This document shows, one piece after another, positions 1 to 5,225 of a stretch of 5,225 bases of DNA. Location: assembly GCA_016873405.1 (NCBI GenBank), contig VGXH01000182.1, positions 1-5,225 of the forward strand, read 5' to 3'. The stretch's first letter is position 1. Every line of letters starts with the position of its first letter. The DNA comes from a bacterium (GTDB taxonomy: Bacteria; Krumholzibacteriota; Krumholzibacteria; LZORAL124-64-63). The position numbers and the translations under genes were made by a program. Below the pieces are notes generated by a model that saw only the letters and a program-made list of their open reading frames with translations, searched no databases and was not told the DNA's origin.

Positions 1-715
1 TGAAGCCGACCGCGAGCGGCACGCTGGCCGTGGCGCAGACGTACAGCGGAATGCCGACGAGCATCATGAACAGGATCGACCACGGGCCCGGTTCCACGTA
101 GCGCGCGGCCAGGTCGGCCGGCGCGAGCGCGCCGATCAATCCCGCCAGCAGCAGCCCCGCCAGCAGCGGTCGCGCGAGGTCCGCCGGCAGCGTAACCAGC
201 CCGTAGCGGAGCGCCGCAGCCAGGCGGGGGCCGACGCCGCCGGCGGCCCCCGACGACGGCGTCGGCGCCAGCGGAAAGGCCGGCGCGGCGCGCGGCTCCT
301 CGGGAACCAGGACCCGCACGAGCCCGCCGCCCACCAGGCCGGTCACCAGGGCGATGACCGGACGCAGCACCGCGAGGAGGGGCCCCAGCAGGGACCAGGT
401 CACCAGGATCGAATCGACGCCGGTCTGCGGCGTCGACAGCAGGAACGCCACGGTGGCCGGGCGGCTGGCGCCGTTGGCCCGCAGCGAGGCGGCGACCGGG
501 ATCACCCCGCAGGAGCACAGCGGCAGCGGCACGCCGAAGGCGGCCGCCGTGACCACCGGCCGCAGGCCGCGGCCGCCGAGGTGACGTTCGAGCCAGGTCG
601 CCGCCACGACCGTCGACAGGAATCCCGCGACGGCGAAACCCAGCAGCAGCCACGGGGCCATCTGCGCCGTCACGAGCCAGGTCTGGCCCAGGATGTCGGC
701 GAGTCGTTCTCCCAT
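1..715 (-). CDS. SO_0444-family Cu/Zn efflux permease (C-terminus cut by window edge)
   Basis: Inner-membrane permease of the DUF318/ArsP-like superfamily, closest in motif to the SO_0444 family annotated as Cu/Zn efflux transporters. The 238 residues present show hydrophobic helices at about 12-38, 53-75, 105-135, 183-198 and 212-236. The family signature is clear: PLPLCSCGVIPVA at 63-75 with C67 and C69, then NGAS at 81-84 and FLLSTPQTGVDSI at 91-103. A second cysteine motif, IPLYVCATASVPLA (C227), stands at the truncated end. In families of this type these paired Cys motifs are thought to sit in the transport path, so soft-metal export is a reasonable inference. The linker at about 138-165 is Ala/Pro-rich and lacks the His or Cys clusters that would suggest a cytosolic metal-binding loop. 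The ATG at 715 is preceded by AAGGG with 6 nt spacing. It lies 20 nt after the pentapeptide-repeat gene on the same strand, probably in the same transcript. The family call is strong; the metal is not determined by the sequence. Confidence 0.88.
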   Translation of the reverse strand, partial: MGERLADILGQTWLVTAQMAPWLLLGFAVAGFLSTVVAATWLERHLGGRGLRPVVTAAAFGVPLPLCSCGVIPVAASLRANGASRPATVAFLLSTPQTGVDSILVTWSLLGPLLAVLRPVIALVTGLVGGGLVRVLVPEEPRAAPAFPLAPTPSSGAAGGVGPRLAAALRYGLVTLPADLARPLLAGLLLAGLIGALAPADLAARYVEPGPWSILFMMLVGIPLYVCATASVPLAVGF

Positions 716-735
716 CGGCAACCCTTGCGGCCGCG

Positions 736-1098
736 TCAGCGCCCGCGCAGCAGCGGGTTGTAGCGCATCCGCGTGCCGAAGTCGACCGACAGCCGGATCT
801 CCTCCGCCGTCAGTTCGGCCGGGAACACGACCCCGGAGATCCGCGCGTTGCGCACGCTGGCGCCTTCCAGGCGCGTGTGCGTGAAGTCGATCCCGCGCAG
901 GTCCGCCTCGCGCAGGTAGGCGTCGCGCAGGTCCAGGCCATCGGCGTTCAGACCGCGCAGGTCGGCGCCGCGCAGATCGACCCCGCGCAGGTCGCAGGGA
1001 CTGCCGGCATCGCGCCTCGCGTTGAAACCCTTGATGTCGTCCTCGCGCAGCAATTGGTACAGCGGATCCTTCGAGAACACGGGCCGCGTACTGGGCAT
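736..1098 (-). CDS. Pentapeptide-repeat protein, 120 aa
   Basis: Small soluble protein without signal peptide or membrane segment. Residues 1-34 form a charged N-terminal cap (DPLYQLLREDDIKGFNARR at 11-29). Residues 35-94 hold about twelve A(D/N)LRG-type pentapeptides, for example CDLRG, VDLRG, ADLRG, LDLRD, ADLRG, IDFTH, TRLEG and ARISG. Such repeats fold as a right-handed quadrilateral beta helix. A C-terminal segment (FPAELTAEEIRLSVDFGTRMRY, roughly 92-113) follows. This combination, including the 'LYQLLREDDI' start and 'GTRMRY' end, matches a compact family I recognise from Proteobacteria without an assigned function. I chose the ATG at 1098 because GAGAGAGG lies 7 nt upstream of it; an in-frame GTG at 1104 would sit almost on top of that site. 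The gene precedes the metal permease by 20 nt, so co-expression is likely. A role in metal handling is only guilt by association, and the small cap and short helix do not resemble Qnr/MfpA gyrase-protection proteins closely enough to claim that activity. Confidence 0.85.
   Translation of the reverse strand: MPSTRPVFSKDPLYQLLREDDIKGFNARRDAGSPCDLRGVDLRGADLRGLNADGLDLRDAYLREADLRGIDFTHTRLEGASVRNARISGVVFPAELTAEEIRLSVDFGTRMRYNPLLRGR
815..994 (-). repeat. 15-bp periodic array encoding pentapeptides
   Basis: About twelve units coding for A(D/N)LRG-type pentapeptides. At DNA level the plus strand shows GCGCAGGT-like blocks recurring at 15-nt steps, most clearly between 893 and 997. The period equals five codons, so this is the footprint of the protein repeat rather than a separate DNA element. 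Confidence 0.7.
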
Positions 1099-1120
1099 GC
1101 TCACACCTCTCTCGCGTTCC

Positions 1121-1143
1121 GGCGCCGGCGATGCGGCGGCGCC
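1121..1143. other. GC-rich inverted repeat between two minus-strand genes
   Basis: GGCGCCG (1121-1127) and CGGCGCC (1137-1143) can pair as a 7-bp stem around a 9-nt loop. The repeat lies in the 99-bp gap after the transporter stop (1198) and 23 nt before the pentapeptide ATG on the minus strand. No T-run follows on either strand, so it is not a canonical intrinsic terminator. It could attenuate read-through or be a chance hairpin in GC-rich DNA. Confidence 0.25.
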
Positions 1144-1197
1144 CTTTGCCAGCTTACATCAGCGGCAGCGCCTTGGCGACCAGCGGCTCGCGCCGGG

Positions 1198-2529
1198 TCA
1201 TTCGACGGCGCCCGCCGCCTCCGCCTCGGCCCGGCGCGCCGCGGCCACCCCCGCTGCGGGGTCCACGCGCCACAGCAGCCAGCCCCCGACCACGAAGAAC
1301 ACGACCAGCGACGCGACCCCGACGCGGCTGGTCCCGGCCGCCTGGGCCGTCAGCCCGAACACCAGCGGCCCGACCACCCCGGCCAGCCGCCCGCTGGCCC
1401 CGAAGAAGCCGAAGAACTCGGCGGCGCGGTGCCGGGGCACCATCGACGCGAACAGCGAGCGGCTGAGCGCCTGCGCTCCCCCCTGCACGACGCCGACCGC
1501 CGCCGCCAGCAGGTAGAAATGGGTCGCCGTGCGCAGGAACAGGGCGCCGACGGCGATCAGCGTGTAGCCGACCAGGGCGCCCAGCACCAGCGGCTTCGCC
1601 CCGGCGCGCCGCGCCCCCGCGGCGAACACGTACGAGCACGGGATGCCGACGGCCTGCGTCACGACCAGCGCCCCGACCAGGTGGCTCAGCGCGATGCCGT
1701 GTTCGGCGCCGAAGGCGGTGGCCATCTTGACGATCGTGCCGATGCCGTCGTTGTAGACCCAGTAGGCGCCCAGGAGCAGGCTCAGGTCGCGGTGACGCCG
1801 GATCTCGCCGAACGTGGCCCGCAGGCGCCGCAACGCCGCCGTGATCCCGGCCGGTTCGCCGGAGGCGGGCGGCTCCGGCACGTGCCGCAGCAGCGGCAGG
1901 GTGAACAGCGCCCACCACAACCCGACGCTGACGAAGGACAGGCGCACCGCCTGTCCGGCGCCTTCGAGGCCGAACCAGGCGGGCTTGAGCACCCAGGCCA
2001 GGTTGACCACCAGCAACAGGCCGCCGCCGGCGTAGCCCAGTCCATAGGCGCGGGCCGACAGCGCGTCCAGTTCCGGACCCGTCGCCAGATGCGGCAGCAA
2101 CGCCTCGTAGCAGACGATCGACAGCGAGAAGGCCAGGCTGGCCGCCGTGAACAGCAGCGCCGCAGCGACCCACTGGTCGCCGCCCAGCAGCGCCATCGCC
2201 ATCGTCAGCGTGGCGCCGCCGCCCGCCAGCCAGGCCAGCCGGCGCTTGCGGTCGCCGCGCGCGTCCGCCAGCGCCCCCAGTGGCGGCGAGGCCAACGCCG
2301 TCAGCAGCAGGCTCCCGGCCGTGACGTAGCCCCACAGAGCGGTGGCCGTCGCCTCGCCGCGGCCGGCGGCGATCGCCGTCTCGCGAAAGAAAGGCGGGAA
2401 CAACGCCGCCATGACGGTGGTGGCGAACGCGGAGTTGGCCCAGTCGTACTGGCACCAGGCGCGCCGCGCGCGCGCGGCGTCGGCCCGCCCTGCGGCGGCG
2501 CCGGGTGCGTCCTGCGCCGGCGCGCTCAC
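1198..2529 (-). CDS. UMF1-family MFS transporter (Atg22-like), 443 aa
   Basis: Twelve-helix inner-membrane permease of the UMF1/COG2270 branch of the major facilitator superfamily, related to the fungal vacuolar effluxer Atg22. The N-terminal signature WCQYDWANSAFATTVMAALF (residues 25-44) is typical. An MFS loop motif, SPPLGALADARGDRKRRL, occupies 81-98. The second half has YWVYNDGIGTIVKMATAFG (256-274) and the conserved GGAQALSRSLFASMVP (350-365), followed by EFFGFF and GPLVFG (371-392). The length fits the family at about 430-460 residues. The tail after residue 423 is Ala/Glu-rich and probably cytoplasmic. The start is the GTG at 2529, which overlaps the TGA of the upstream beta-barrel gene (GTGA, 4 nt). 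There is no good ribosome site of its own, so translation is probably coupled to that gene. The open frame extends much further upstream, but that part has no transporter character and antisenses or overlaps the beta-barrel gene. The substrate is unknown: amino acids are exported by Atg22, but bacterial members are poorly characterised. Confidence 0.9.
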   Translation of the reverse strand: MSAPAQDAPGAAAGRADAARARRAWCQYDWANSAFATTVMAALFPPFFRETAIAAGRGEATATALWGYVTAGSLLLTALASPPLGALADARGDRKRRLAWLAGGGATLTMAMALLGGDQWVAAALLFTAASLAFSLSIVCYEALLPHLATGPELDALSARAYGLGYAGGGLLLVVNLAWVLKPAWFGLEGAGQAVRLSFVSVGLWWALFTLPLLRHVPEPPASGEPAGITAALRRLRATFGEIRRHRDLSLLLGAYWVYNDGIGTIVKMATAFGAEHGIALSHLVGALVVTQAVGIPCSYVFAAGARRAGAKPLVLGALVGYTLIAVGALFLRTATHFYLLAAAVGVVQGGAQALSRSLFASMVPRHRAAEFFGFFGASGRLAGVVGPLVFGLTAQAAGTSRVGVASLVVFFVVGGWLLWRVDPAAGVAAARRAEAEAAGAVE

Positions 2530-3104
2530 CAGTAGTACGAGACGCCGGCCTGCGGCGAGACCGTCGTGTCGCCGGTGCGCTCCTCGTGCACGAAGTCGAA
2601 CTCGAGCAGCCAGGCCCAGCGCGGGCCCTGCAGCACCTCGATGCCGACGCCGGCGCCGTAGTTCCAGTCGGTGTCGGCGGAATGGACGCCGCCGCCGGGG
2701 CCGCTGCCGATCTGCTCCCGTCGGTAGTAGAACGCGGTGCCGATGGCGGTGAACAGGCGCAGCCGCGAATCCTGGCGCAGCAGATACTGCAGCTGCAGCC
2801 CGAGGTTGTGGCGCTGGTCGTCGCCGCTGTGCCAGATGCCGCCGGCCACCTGCGCGTAGAGGAACCACTCGACCGGCAGCCGGAACGCCAGGCCCGTGCC
2901 GCCGATCTTGCCGATGTGCAGGCCGACGGCGCCGGCGAGCGTGTCGCCGCCGCGGTTCCAGTCGCGGGCGTCGCCGCGGGCGGCCGCCGGGCGGGGCGCG
3001 AGCGCCGCCAGGACGGCCAGCAGCAGGAGCAGCGGGATCAGGAGCGCCGGGCGCGCACCCGCGCGCGGGCCGGGCGACAGGCAGGGAATCGGCGACTTCG
3101 ACAT
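2526..3104 (-). CDS. Small outer-membrane beta-barrel protein, 192 aa
   Basis: Not recognised as a named family, but its features indicate a small outer-membrane barrel. Residues 1-42 are a signal peptide: a basic start, a hydrophobic core ALLIPLLLLLAVLAAL (20-35), and a likely AxA-type cleavage near PAAA/RGD (39-44). The mature part of about 150 residues has alternating hydrophobic and polar strands rich in aromatics and Gly, such as GLAFRLPVEWFLYAQVAGGI (71-90), LGLQLQYLL (101-109), LRLFTAIGTAFYYR (115-128), WNYGAGVGIEVL (147-158) and WAWLLEFDFVHEE (163-175). It ends in SYYW; a C-terminal aromatic residue is the usual barrel-assembly signal. The size suits an eight-stranded barrel. The ATG at 3104 is chosen because GAGG stands 8 nt upstream and the signal peptide begins there; the frame is open further upstream, but that stretch is Arg-rich and not protein-like. 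Its stop overlaps the transporter start by 4 nt, so the two are probably one operon, this gene first. Confidence 0.75.
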   Translation of the reverse strand: MSKSPIPCLSPGPRAGARPALLIPLLLLLAVLAALAPRPAAARGDARDWNRGGDTLAGAVGLHIGKIGGTGLAFRLPVEWFLYAQVAGGIWHSGDDQRHNLGLQLQYLLRQDSRLRLFTAIGTAFYYRREQIGSGPGGGVHSADTDWNYGAGVGIEVLQGPRWAWLLEFDFVHEERTGDTTVSPQAGVSYYW

Positions 3105-3358
3105 GGCTCCATCCTCGGTGGGATCCCGGGCTGGGCCGGGACCGGCGCGGACCGTTGCTTCCAGGGGCCCATTCTGCCAAATCGGCGCCGCGGGCGCCAC
3201 TGCGAACCGGGCCGGCGGCCGTCGTTGCCGCCCGCGGCCGACGTCTGGCAGGCTGCGCGCGCGGCGGCTGCGACGGCCGTGGCGACCGTCCGCGGCGGCC
3301 TGCCGCCACGCCACGCTGCGGTCGCGGCATTCCGGCTGGTGCCCCTGGGGCCGGAGGG
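3105..3358. other. Gene-free region upstream of the beta-barrel gene
   Basis: About 250 bp with no supportable gene on either strand. Read on the minus strand it is the leader of the beta-barrel gene. It contains TTGGCA (3177-3182 on the minus strand), which could serve as a -35 box, but no convincing -10 follows. A 6-bp stem, TCCCGG (3124-3129) with CCGGGA (3136-3141), lies in the putative leader. The open frames across it translate to Arg/Pro/Ala-rich low-complexity sequence. On the plus strand it is where the missing N-terminal part of the DUF819 gene ought to begin, and no trace of that is seen. Confidence 0.5.
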
Positions 3359-3748
3359 CTGGCGACGGGCCTCGGGCTGTGCGCGAAGCTCGGCGGCAGC
3401 GAGGTCATCGGCGCGTTCCTGATGCAGATCTTCTTCGCGGTGATCGGGGCGAGCGCGAACATCGGCATGGTGCTCAAGGCAGGTCCGGAGCTGTTCGGGT
3501 TCGCGGCCGTGATCCTGCTCGTGCACCTGCTGTTCCTGCTGGTGGCCGGCGCGCTGCTGCGGCTGGACCTGTTCGAGCTTATCATCGCCTCCAACGCGAA
3601 CATCGGCGGGCCGACGACCGCCGCGGCGAGGGCGGTGGCGCGCCGCTGGGAGACGCTGGTGCTGCCGGCCGTCCTCTGCGGCACGCTCGGCTACGCGGTG
3701 GCGAACTTCATCGGCGTCGGGCTGGGGCATTGGCTGAAGGGTCCGTAG
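3359..3748 (+). pseudogene. DUF819 (YjcL-like) membrane protein, C-terminal remnant
   Basis: About 130 residues match the C-terminal third of DUF819-family integral membrane proteins, which are usually near 380-420 residues. Visible family features are GGSEVIGAFLMQIFFAVIGA (a membrane helix), a second helix FAAVILLVHLLFLLVAGALL, the conserved IIASNANIGGPTTAAA segment, and a last helix around LPAVLCGTLGYAVANF, ending GVGLGHWLKGP and TAG. Family-like sequence starts near LATGLGL (3359-3379). Upstream the frame continues open to a TTG at 3155 but becomes Arg/Pro-rich with no homology. The other two plus frames do not carry the missing 250 residues, and within 250 bp the opposite-strand beta-barrel gene begins. 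There is no in-frame ATG before 3422, and no good ribosome site. I therefore call a 5'-deleted remnant. The retained part has no internal stop, so the loss is recent, the fragment is still translated, or the contig is misjoined here. DUF819 function is not established. A gap of 41 bp separates it from the peroxidase gene downstream. Confidence 0.72.
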
Positions 3749-3779
3749 GGACGGCGCGCGCGAGGCGCGGCAACGGGAC

Positions 3780-3783
3780 GGAG
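3780..3783 (+). promoter_or_regulatory. Ribosome binding site of the peroxidase gene
   Basis: GGAG with 6 nt to the ATG at 3790. It fixes the start of the peroxidase gene, since the same frame remains open far upstream through non-coding sequence. Confidence 0.6.
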
Positions 3784-3789
3784 TTGCGC

Positions 3790-4383
3790 ATGAAGAACAT
3801 CCTGCTCATCGTCGGCGGCCTGCTGGCGGCCGCCGTGGCCGTGGTCGTGATCGTGCTGCGCGGGGCGCTCAGCGGCGGCGCCCAGGCCGCCACGGGCGAG
3901 GCGCCGGGCACGCTGTGGGCCTTCACGCCCAACTCGCTGGAAGGCGAGCCGGCGCCGCTGACGAACTGGAAGGGCCAGGTGGCGCTGGTGGTCAACACCG
4001 CCAGCAAGTGCGGCCTGACCCCGCAGTACAAGGGCCTCGAGGCGCTGTACGGCGAGTTGAAATCGCGCGGCTTCGTCGTGCTGGGCTTCCCGAGCAACGA
4101 CTTCCTGGGCCAGGAGCCCGGCACCGCCGAGGAGATCCGCGCCTTCTGCGACGCCAACTACAAGGTCACCTTCCCGCTCTTCGCCAAGGTGAAGGTCAAG
4201 GGCGACGGCAAGGACGGGCTCTACGCCTGGCTGTGCGGCGGCGGGCTCGAGGAGCCGACCTGGAACTTCACGAAATACCTCGTCGGGCGGGACGGGAAGG
4301 TCATCGCGCGGTTCGGGCCGAAGACGGCGCCGGACGACGCGGAACTGCGCGCGGCGATCGAGAAGGCGCTCGGCGGCAACTGA
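3790..4383 (+). CDS. Glutathione peroxidase family protein with N-terminal membrane anchor/signal, 197 aa
   Basis: Thiol peroxidase of the GPx family, reducing hydrogen or lipid peroxides. Residues 4-29 are a hydrophobic helix, followed by SGGAQAATGEAPG, so the enzyme is either exported (possible cleavage after AQA, about 33) or anchored with its catalytic domain outside the inner membrane. The GPx fold covers about 40-195. The peroxidatic cysteine is C74 in NTASKCGLTPQY (69-80), with no sign of selenocysteine. Q108 in FLGQEPG, and W158 and N159 in WNFTKYLV, complete the catalytic tetrad. C120 in AFCDANYKVTFP occupies the position of the resolving cysteine of thioredoxin-dependent GPx proteins (yeast Gpx3 Cys82), so a thioredoxin-like reductant is more likely than glutathione. 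The cysteine of the common FPCNQF motif is replaced by S102 (FPSNDF). A GGAG site 6 nt upstream supports the ATG. It follows the DUF819 remnant by 41 bp on the same strand and converges with the repeat-protein gene downstream. Confidence 0.93.
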   Translation: MKNILLIVGGLLAAAVAVVVIVLRGALSGGAQAATGEAPGTLWAFTPNSLEGEPAPLTNWKGQVALVVNTASKCGLTPQYKGLEALYGELKSRGFVVLGFPSNDFLGQEPGTAEEIRAFCDANYKVTFPLFAKVKVKGDGKDGLYAWLCGGGLEEPTWNFTKYLVGRDGKVIARFGPKTAPDDAELRAAIEKALGGN

Positions 4384-4397
4384 CGCGGCGCGTTCAG
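4380..4397. terminator. Small hairpin spanning two convergent stop codons
   Basis: CTGA-CGC (4380-4386) can pair with GCG-T-TCAG (4390-4397), giving a 7-bp stem with one bulged T and a three-base loop. It contains the TGA of the peroxidase gene and the TGA of the opposite repeat-protein gene, which are only 10 nt apart. No T-run follows on either strand. It could act as a weak bidirectional terminator, but part of the symmetry follows automatically from two facing TGA codons. Confidence 0.2.
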
Positions 4398-5225
4398 CGC
4401 ACGACGGCGAGCCGCGCCACCGAGACCGCGGGGCCGGCCAGCAGCCGCGCAAGGTAGACGCCGGCGGCCACGGGCCGGCCGCGGGCGTCCAGCCCGTCCC
4501 AGGGCGCGGCGTGCGCCCCGGCGTCGTGCGGCCCGTCCCGCAGCACGCATACCAGGCGCCCGCGCAGATCGTACAGGGACAGGTTCACGGTGACCGGCGC
4601 CGGCTGCTGCCAGGAAACGACCACGTTCCCGCGCGCCGGGTTCGGCACGACCGCCACGATCCGCAGCGGACCGAGACCGCCGCCCCCGGGATCGTCCGCT
4701 TCGCCGCGCACCCCGAGCACGTGGCGGTAGCCCGCCGAGACGGCCTTCAGCCGTTCGTTGGCCGTCGGCACCAGCTGCCGGCTGGGTCCGATGTCGCCCC
4801 AGGCCACCACGCTCCCCCGATCGGTCAGCGCCAGGCTGAAGCCGCCGCCGGCGCTGACGCCGACGAAACCGGGATCCGGCGGCGGCACGTCGCACTGCCC
4901 GTCGTCGTTGCGTCCCCAAGCCACGAGCGCCCCGTCGGCCTTGAGGGCCAGGCTGTGCGCCCAACCGGCGGCGACGGCGACGAAGCCCGCGTTGGGTGCC
5001 GGCACGTCGCACTGCCCGTCGTCGTTGCTCCCCCACGCCGCGACCGAACCGTCGGCCCGCAGACCCAGGCTGTGCGCGCTGCCGGCCGCGATGGCGATGA
5101 AGGCGGCATTGGGCGCCGGCACCGCCAGCTGGCCGGCCGCGTTCGCGCCCCAGCCGATGATCACGCCGCCCTGCGCCAGGCCGAGGCTGTGTGAGCCGCC
5201 GGCCGCCACCGCCTCGTAGGGGGCG
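4394..5225 (-). CDS. Secreted RCC1-like repeat protein with C-terminal FlgD-like domain (N-terminus cut by window edge)
   Basis: The last 276 residues of a larger protein, entering from the right edge in frame. Four consecutive 39-residue units follow the pattern AAGxxHSLGLxxDGSVxAWGxNxxGQxxVPxPNxxFVAV, which is the RCC1-type beta-propeller repeat in its short bacterial form. The HSL, DG and AWG motifs recur in each unit; the fourth is degenerate, keeping SLAL and VAWG but losing the NxxGQ part. A fifth, partial unit (SAGYRHVLGV) and a Gly-rich linker (DDPGGGG) lead into a C-terminal domain of about 90 residues (coding 4397-4666). That domain has VVPNPARGNVVVSW, LSLYDLRGRLVCVL, PWDGLDARGRPVAAGVYLARL and ends LAVVR. 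It is the FlgD Ig-like/type IX sorting style domain common in FCB bacteria, so I infer a secreted or surface-attached protein. The binding partner cannot be read from sequence. The signal peptide, if any, lies outside the window. Confidence 0.88.
   Translation of the reverse strand, partial: APYEAVAAGGSHSLGLAQGGVIIGWGANAAGQLAVPAPNAAFIAIAAGSAHSLGLRADGSVAAWGSNDDGQCDVPAPNAGFVAVAAGWAHSLALKADGALVAWGRNDDGQCDVPPPDPGFVGVSAGGGFSLALTDRGSVVAWGDIGPSRQLVPTANERLKAVSAGYRHVLGVRGEADDPGGGGLGPLRIVAVVPNPARGNVVVSWQQPAPVTVNLSLYDLRGRLVCVLRDGPHDAGAHAAPWDGLDARGRPVAAGVYLARLLAGPAVSVARLAVVR
4739..5206 (-). repeat. Four tandem 117-bp (39-residue) RCC1-like units
   Basis: The units are 5206-5090, 5089-4973, 4972-4856 and 4855-4739, read on the minus strand. 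Each encodes one propeller-type repeat. The spacing is exact, with no indels between units. The second and third units share an identical 29-nt stretch (4883-4911 and 5000-5028, offset 117) that codes for the NDDGQCDVP part. The array probably continues beyond the right edge, because the residues before the first full unit (APYEAV) match the end of a preceding unit. Confidence 0.85.

Noticed and set aside
354..884. Short plus-strand frames over the left end
   Set aside because: They are antisense to the permease and pentapeptide genes and encode Arg/Pro-rich sequence with no family features.
893..997. Regular GCGCAGGT blocks, considered as a CRISPR-like or DNA-binding-site array
   Set aside because: The 15-bp period is exactly the pentapeptide codon period, and the units are in frame throughout.
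877..2535. Long plus-strand open frame of 552 codons
   Set aside because: Its product is rich in Gln, Arg, Gly, Ala and Pro without domains or membrane segments. It lies antisense to the pentapeptide and UMF1 genes, both of which have clear family motifs; long antisense frames are expected in very GC-rich DNA.
3121..3143. Hairpin in the barrel leader, considered as a riboswitch or operator
   Set aside because: Only a 6-bp GC stem with a 6-nt loop; such stems are frequent by chance at this GC content, and no conserved RNA motif is visible.
2530..3684. Upstream extension of the transporter frame to about 828 codons
   Set aside because: The part beyond the GTG at 2529 is Arg/Pro-rich, crosses the beta-barrel gene in another frame and is antisense to the DUF819 remnant. 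The UMF1 signature begins just after 2529.
2896..3789. Upstream extension of the peroxidase frame
   Set aside because: It is low-complexity Arg/Ala/Gly sequence over the barrel leader and DUF819 remnant. The ATG at 3790 has a ribosome site and starts a hydrophobic segment typical of exported proteins.
3691..4452. Minus-strand open frame of 253 codons opposite the peroxidase gene
   Set aside because: It mirrors the peroxidase gene and has an Arg/Gln/Ala-rich composition with no recognisable domain.
4221..5036. Second minus-strand frame of 271 codons, and plus-strand frame 4511-5194, over the repeat protein
   Set aside because: Both are out-of-frame readings of the RCC1-like gene. Their apparent repeats are echoes of its 117-bp period.

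Overview
The window is very GC-rich coding DNA, well above 70% by eye. It comes from a Gram-negative (diderm) bacterium: there is a small outer-membrane beta-barrel protein with a signal peptide, and a secreted repeat protein ending in a FlgD-like/type IX-style C-terminal domain. That second protein architecture, together with the high GC, recalls uncultured high-GC members of the FCB superphylum and relatives (Krumholzibacteriota/Eisenbacteria-like genomes). This placement is inference from protein style, not a phylogenetic result.

Layout. Positions 1-1098, minus strand: a short pentapeptide-repeat protein followed 20 bp later by a heavy-metal permease of the SO_0444 (Cu/Zn efflux) family, whose C-terminus runs off the left edge. 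Positions 1198-3104, minus strand: a small outer-membrane beta-barrel gene whose stop overlaps by 4 nt the GTG start of a UMF1-family (Atg22-like) MFS transporter. Positions 3105-3358 hold no gene I can support; this is the leader and upstream region of the beta-barrel gene. Positions 3359-3748, plus strand: only the C-terminal part of a DUF819 (YjcL-like) membrane protein, with no N-terminal part upstream, so a gene remnant or an assembly join. Positions 3790-4383, plus strand: a glutathione-peroxidase-family enzyme with an N-terminal membrane anchor or signal. Positions 4394-5225, minus strand: a secreted protein with 39-residue RCC1-like repeats and a C-terminal FlgD-like domain, convergent with the peroxidase and cut by the right edge.

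The genes do not form one obvious system. The general theme is the cell envelope: metal efflux, a transporter coupled to an outer-membrane protein, peroxide detoxification outside the inner membrane, and a secreted repeat protein. I see no RNA genes, CRISPR arrays, insertion sequences or phage genes, and no convincing undescribed defence or mobile system. The points most worth following up are the truncated DUF819 gene, the coupled beta-barrel/UMF1 pair, the pentapeptide/metal-permease pair, and the recently homogenised 117-bp repeat units in the secreted protein.
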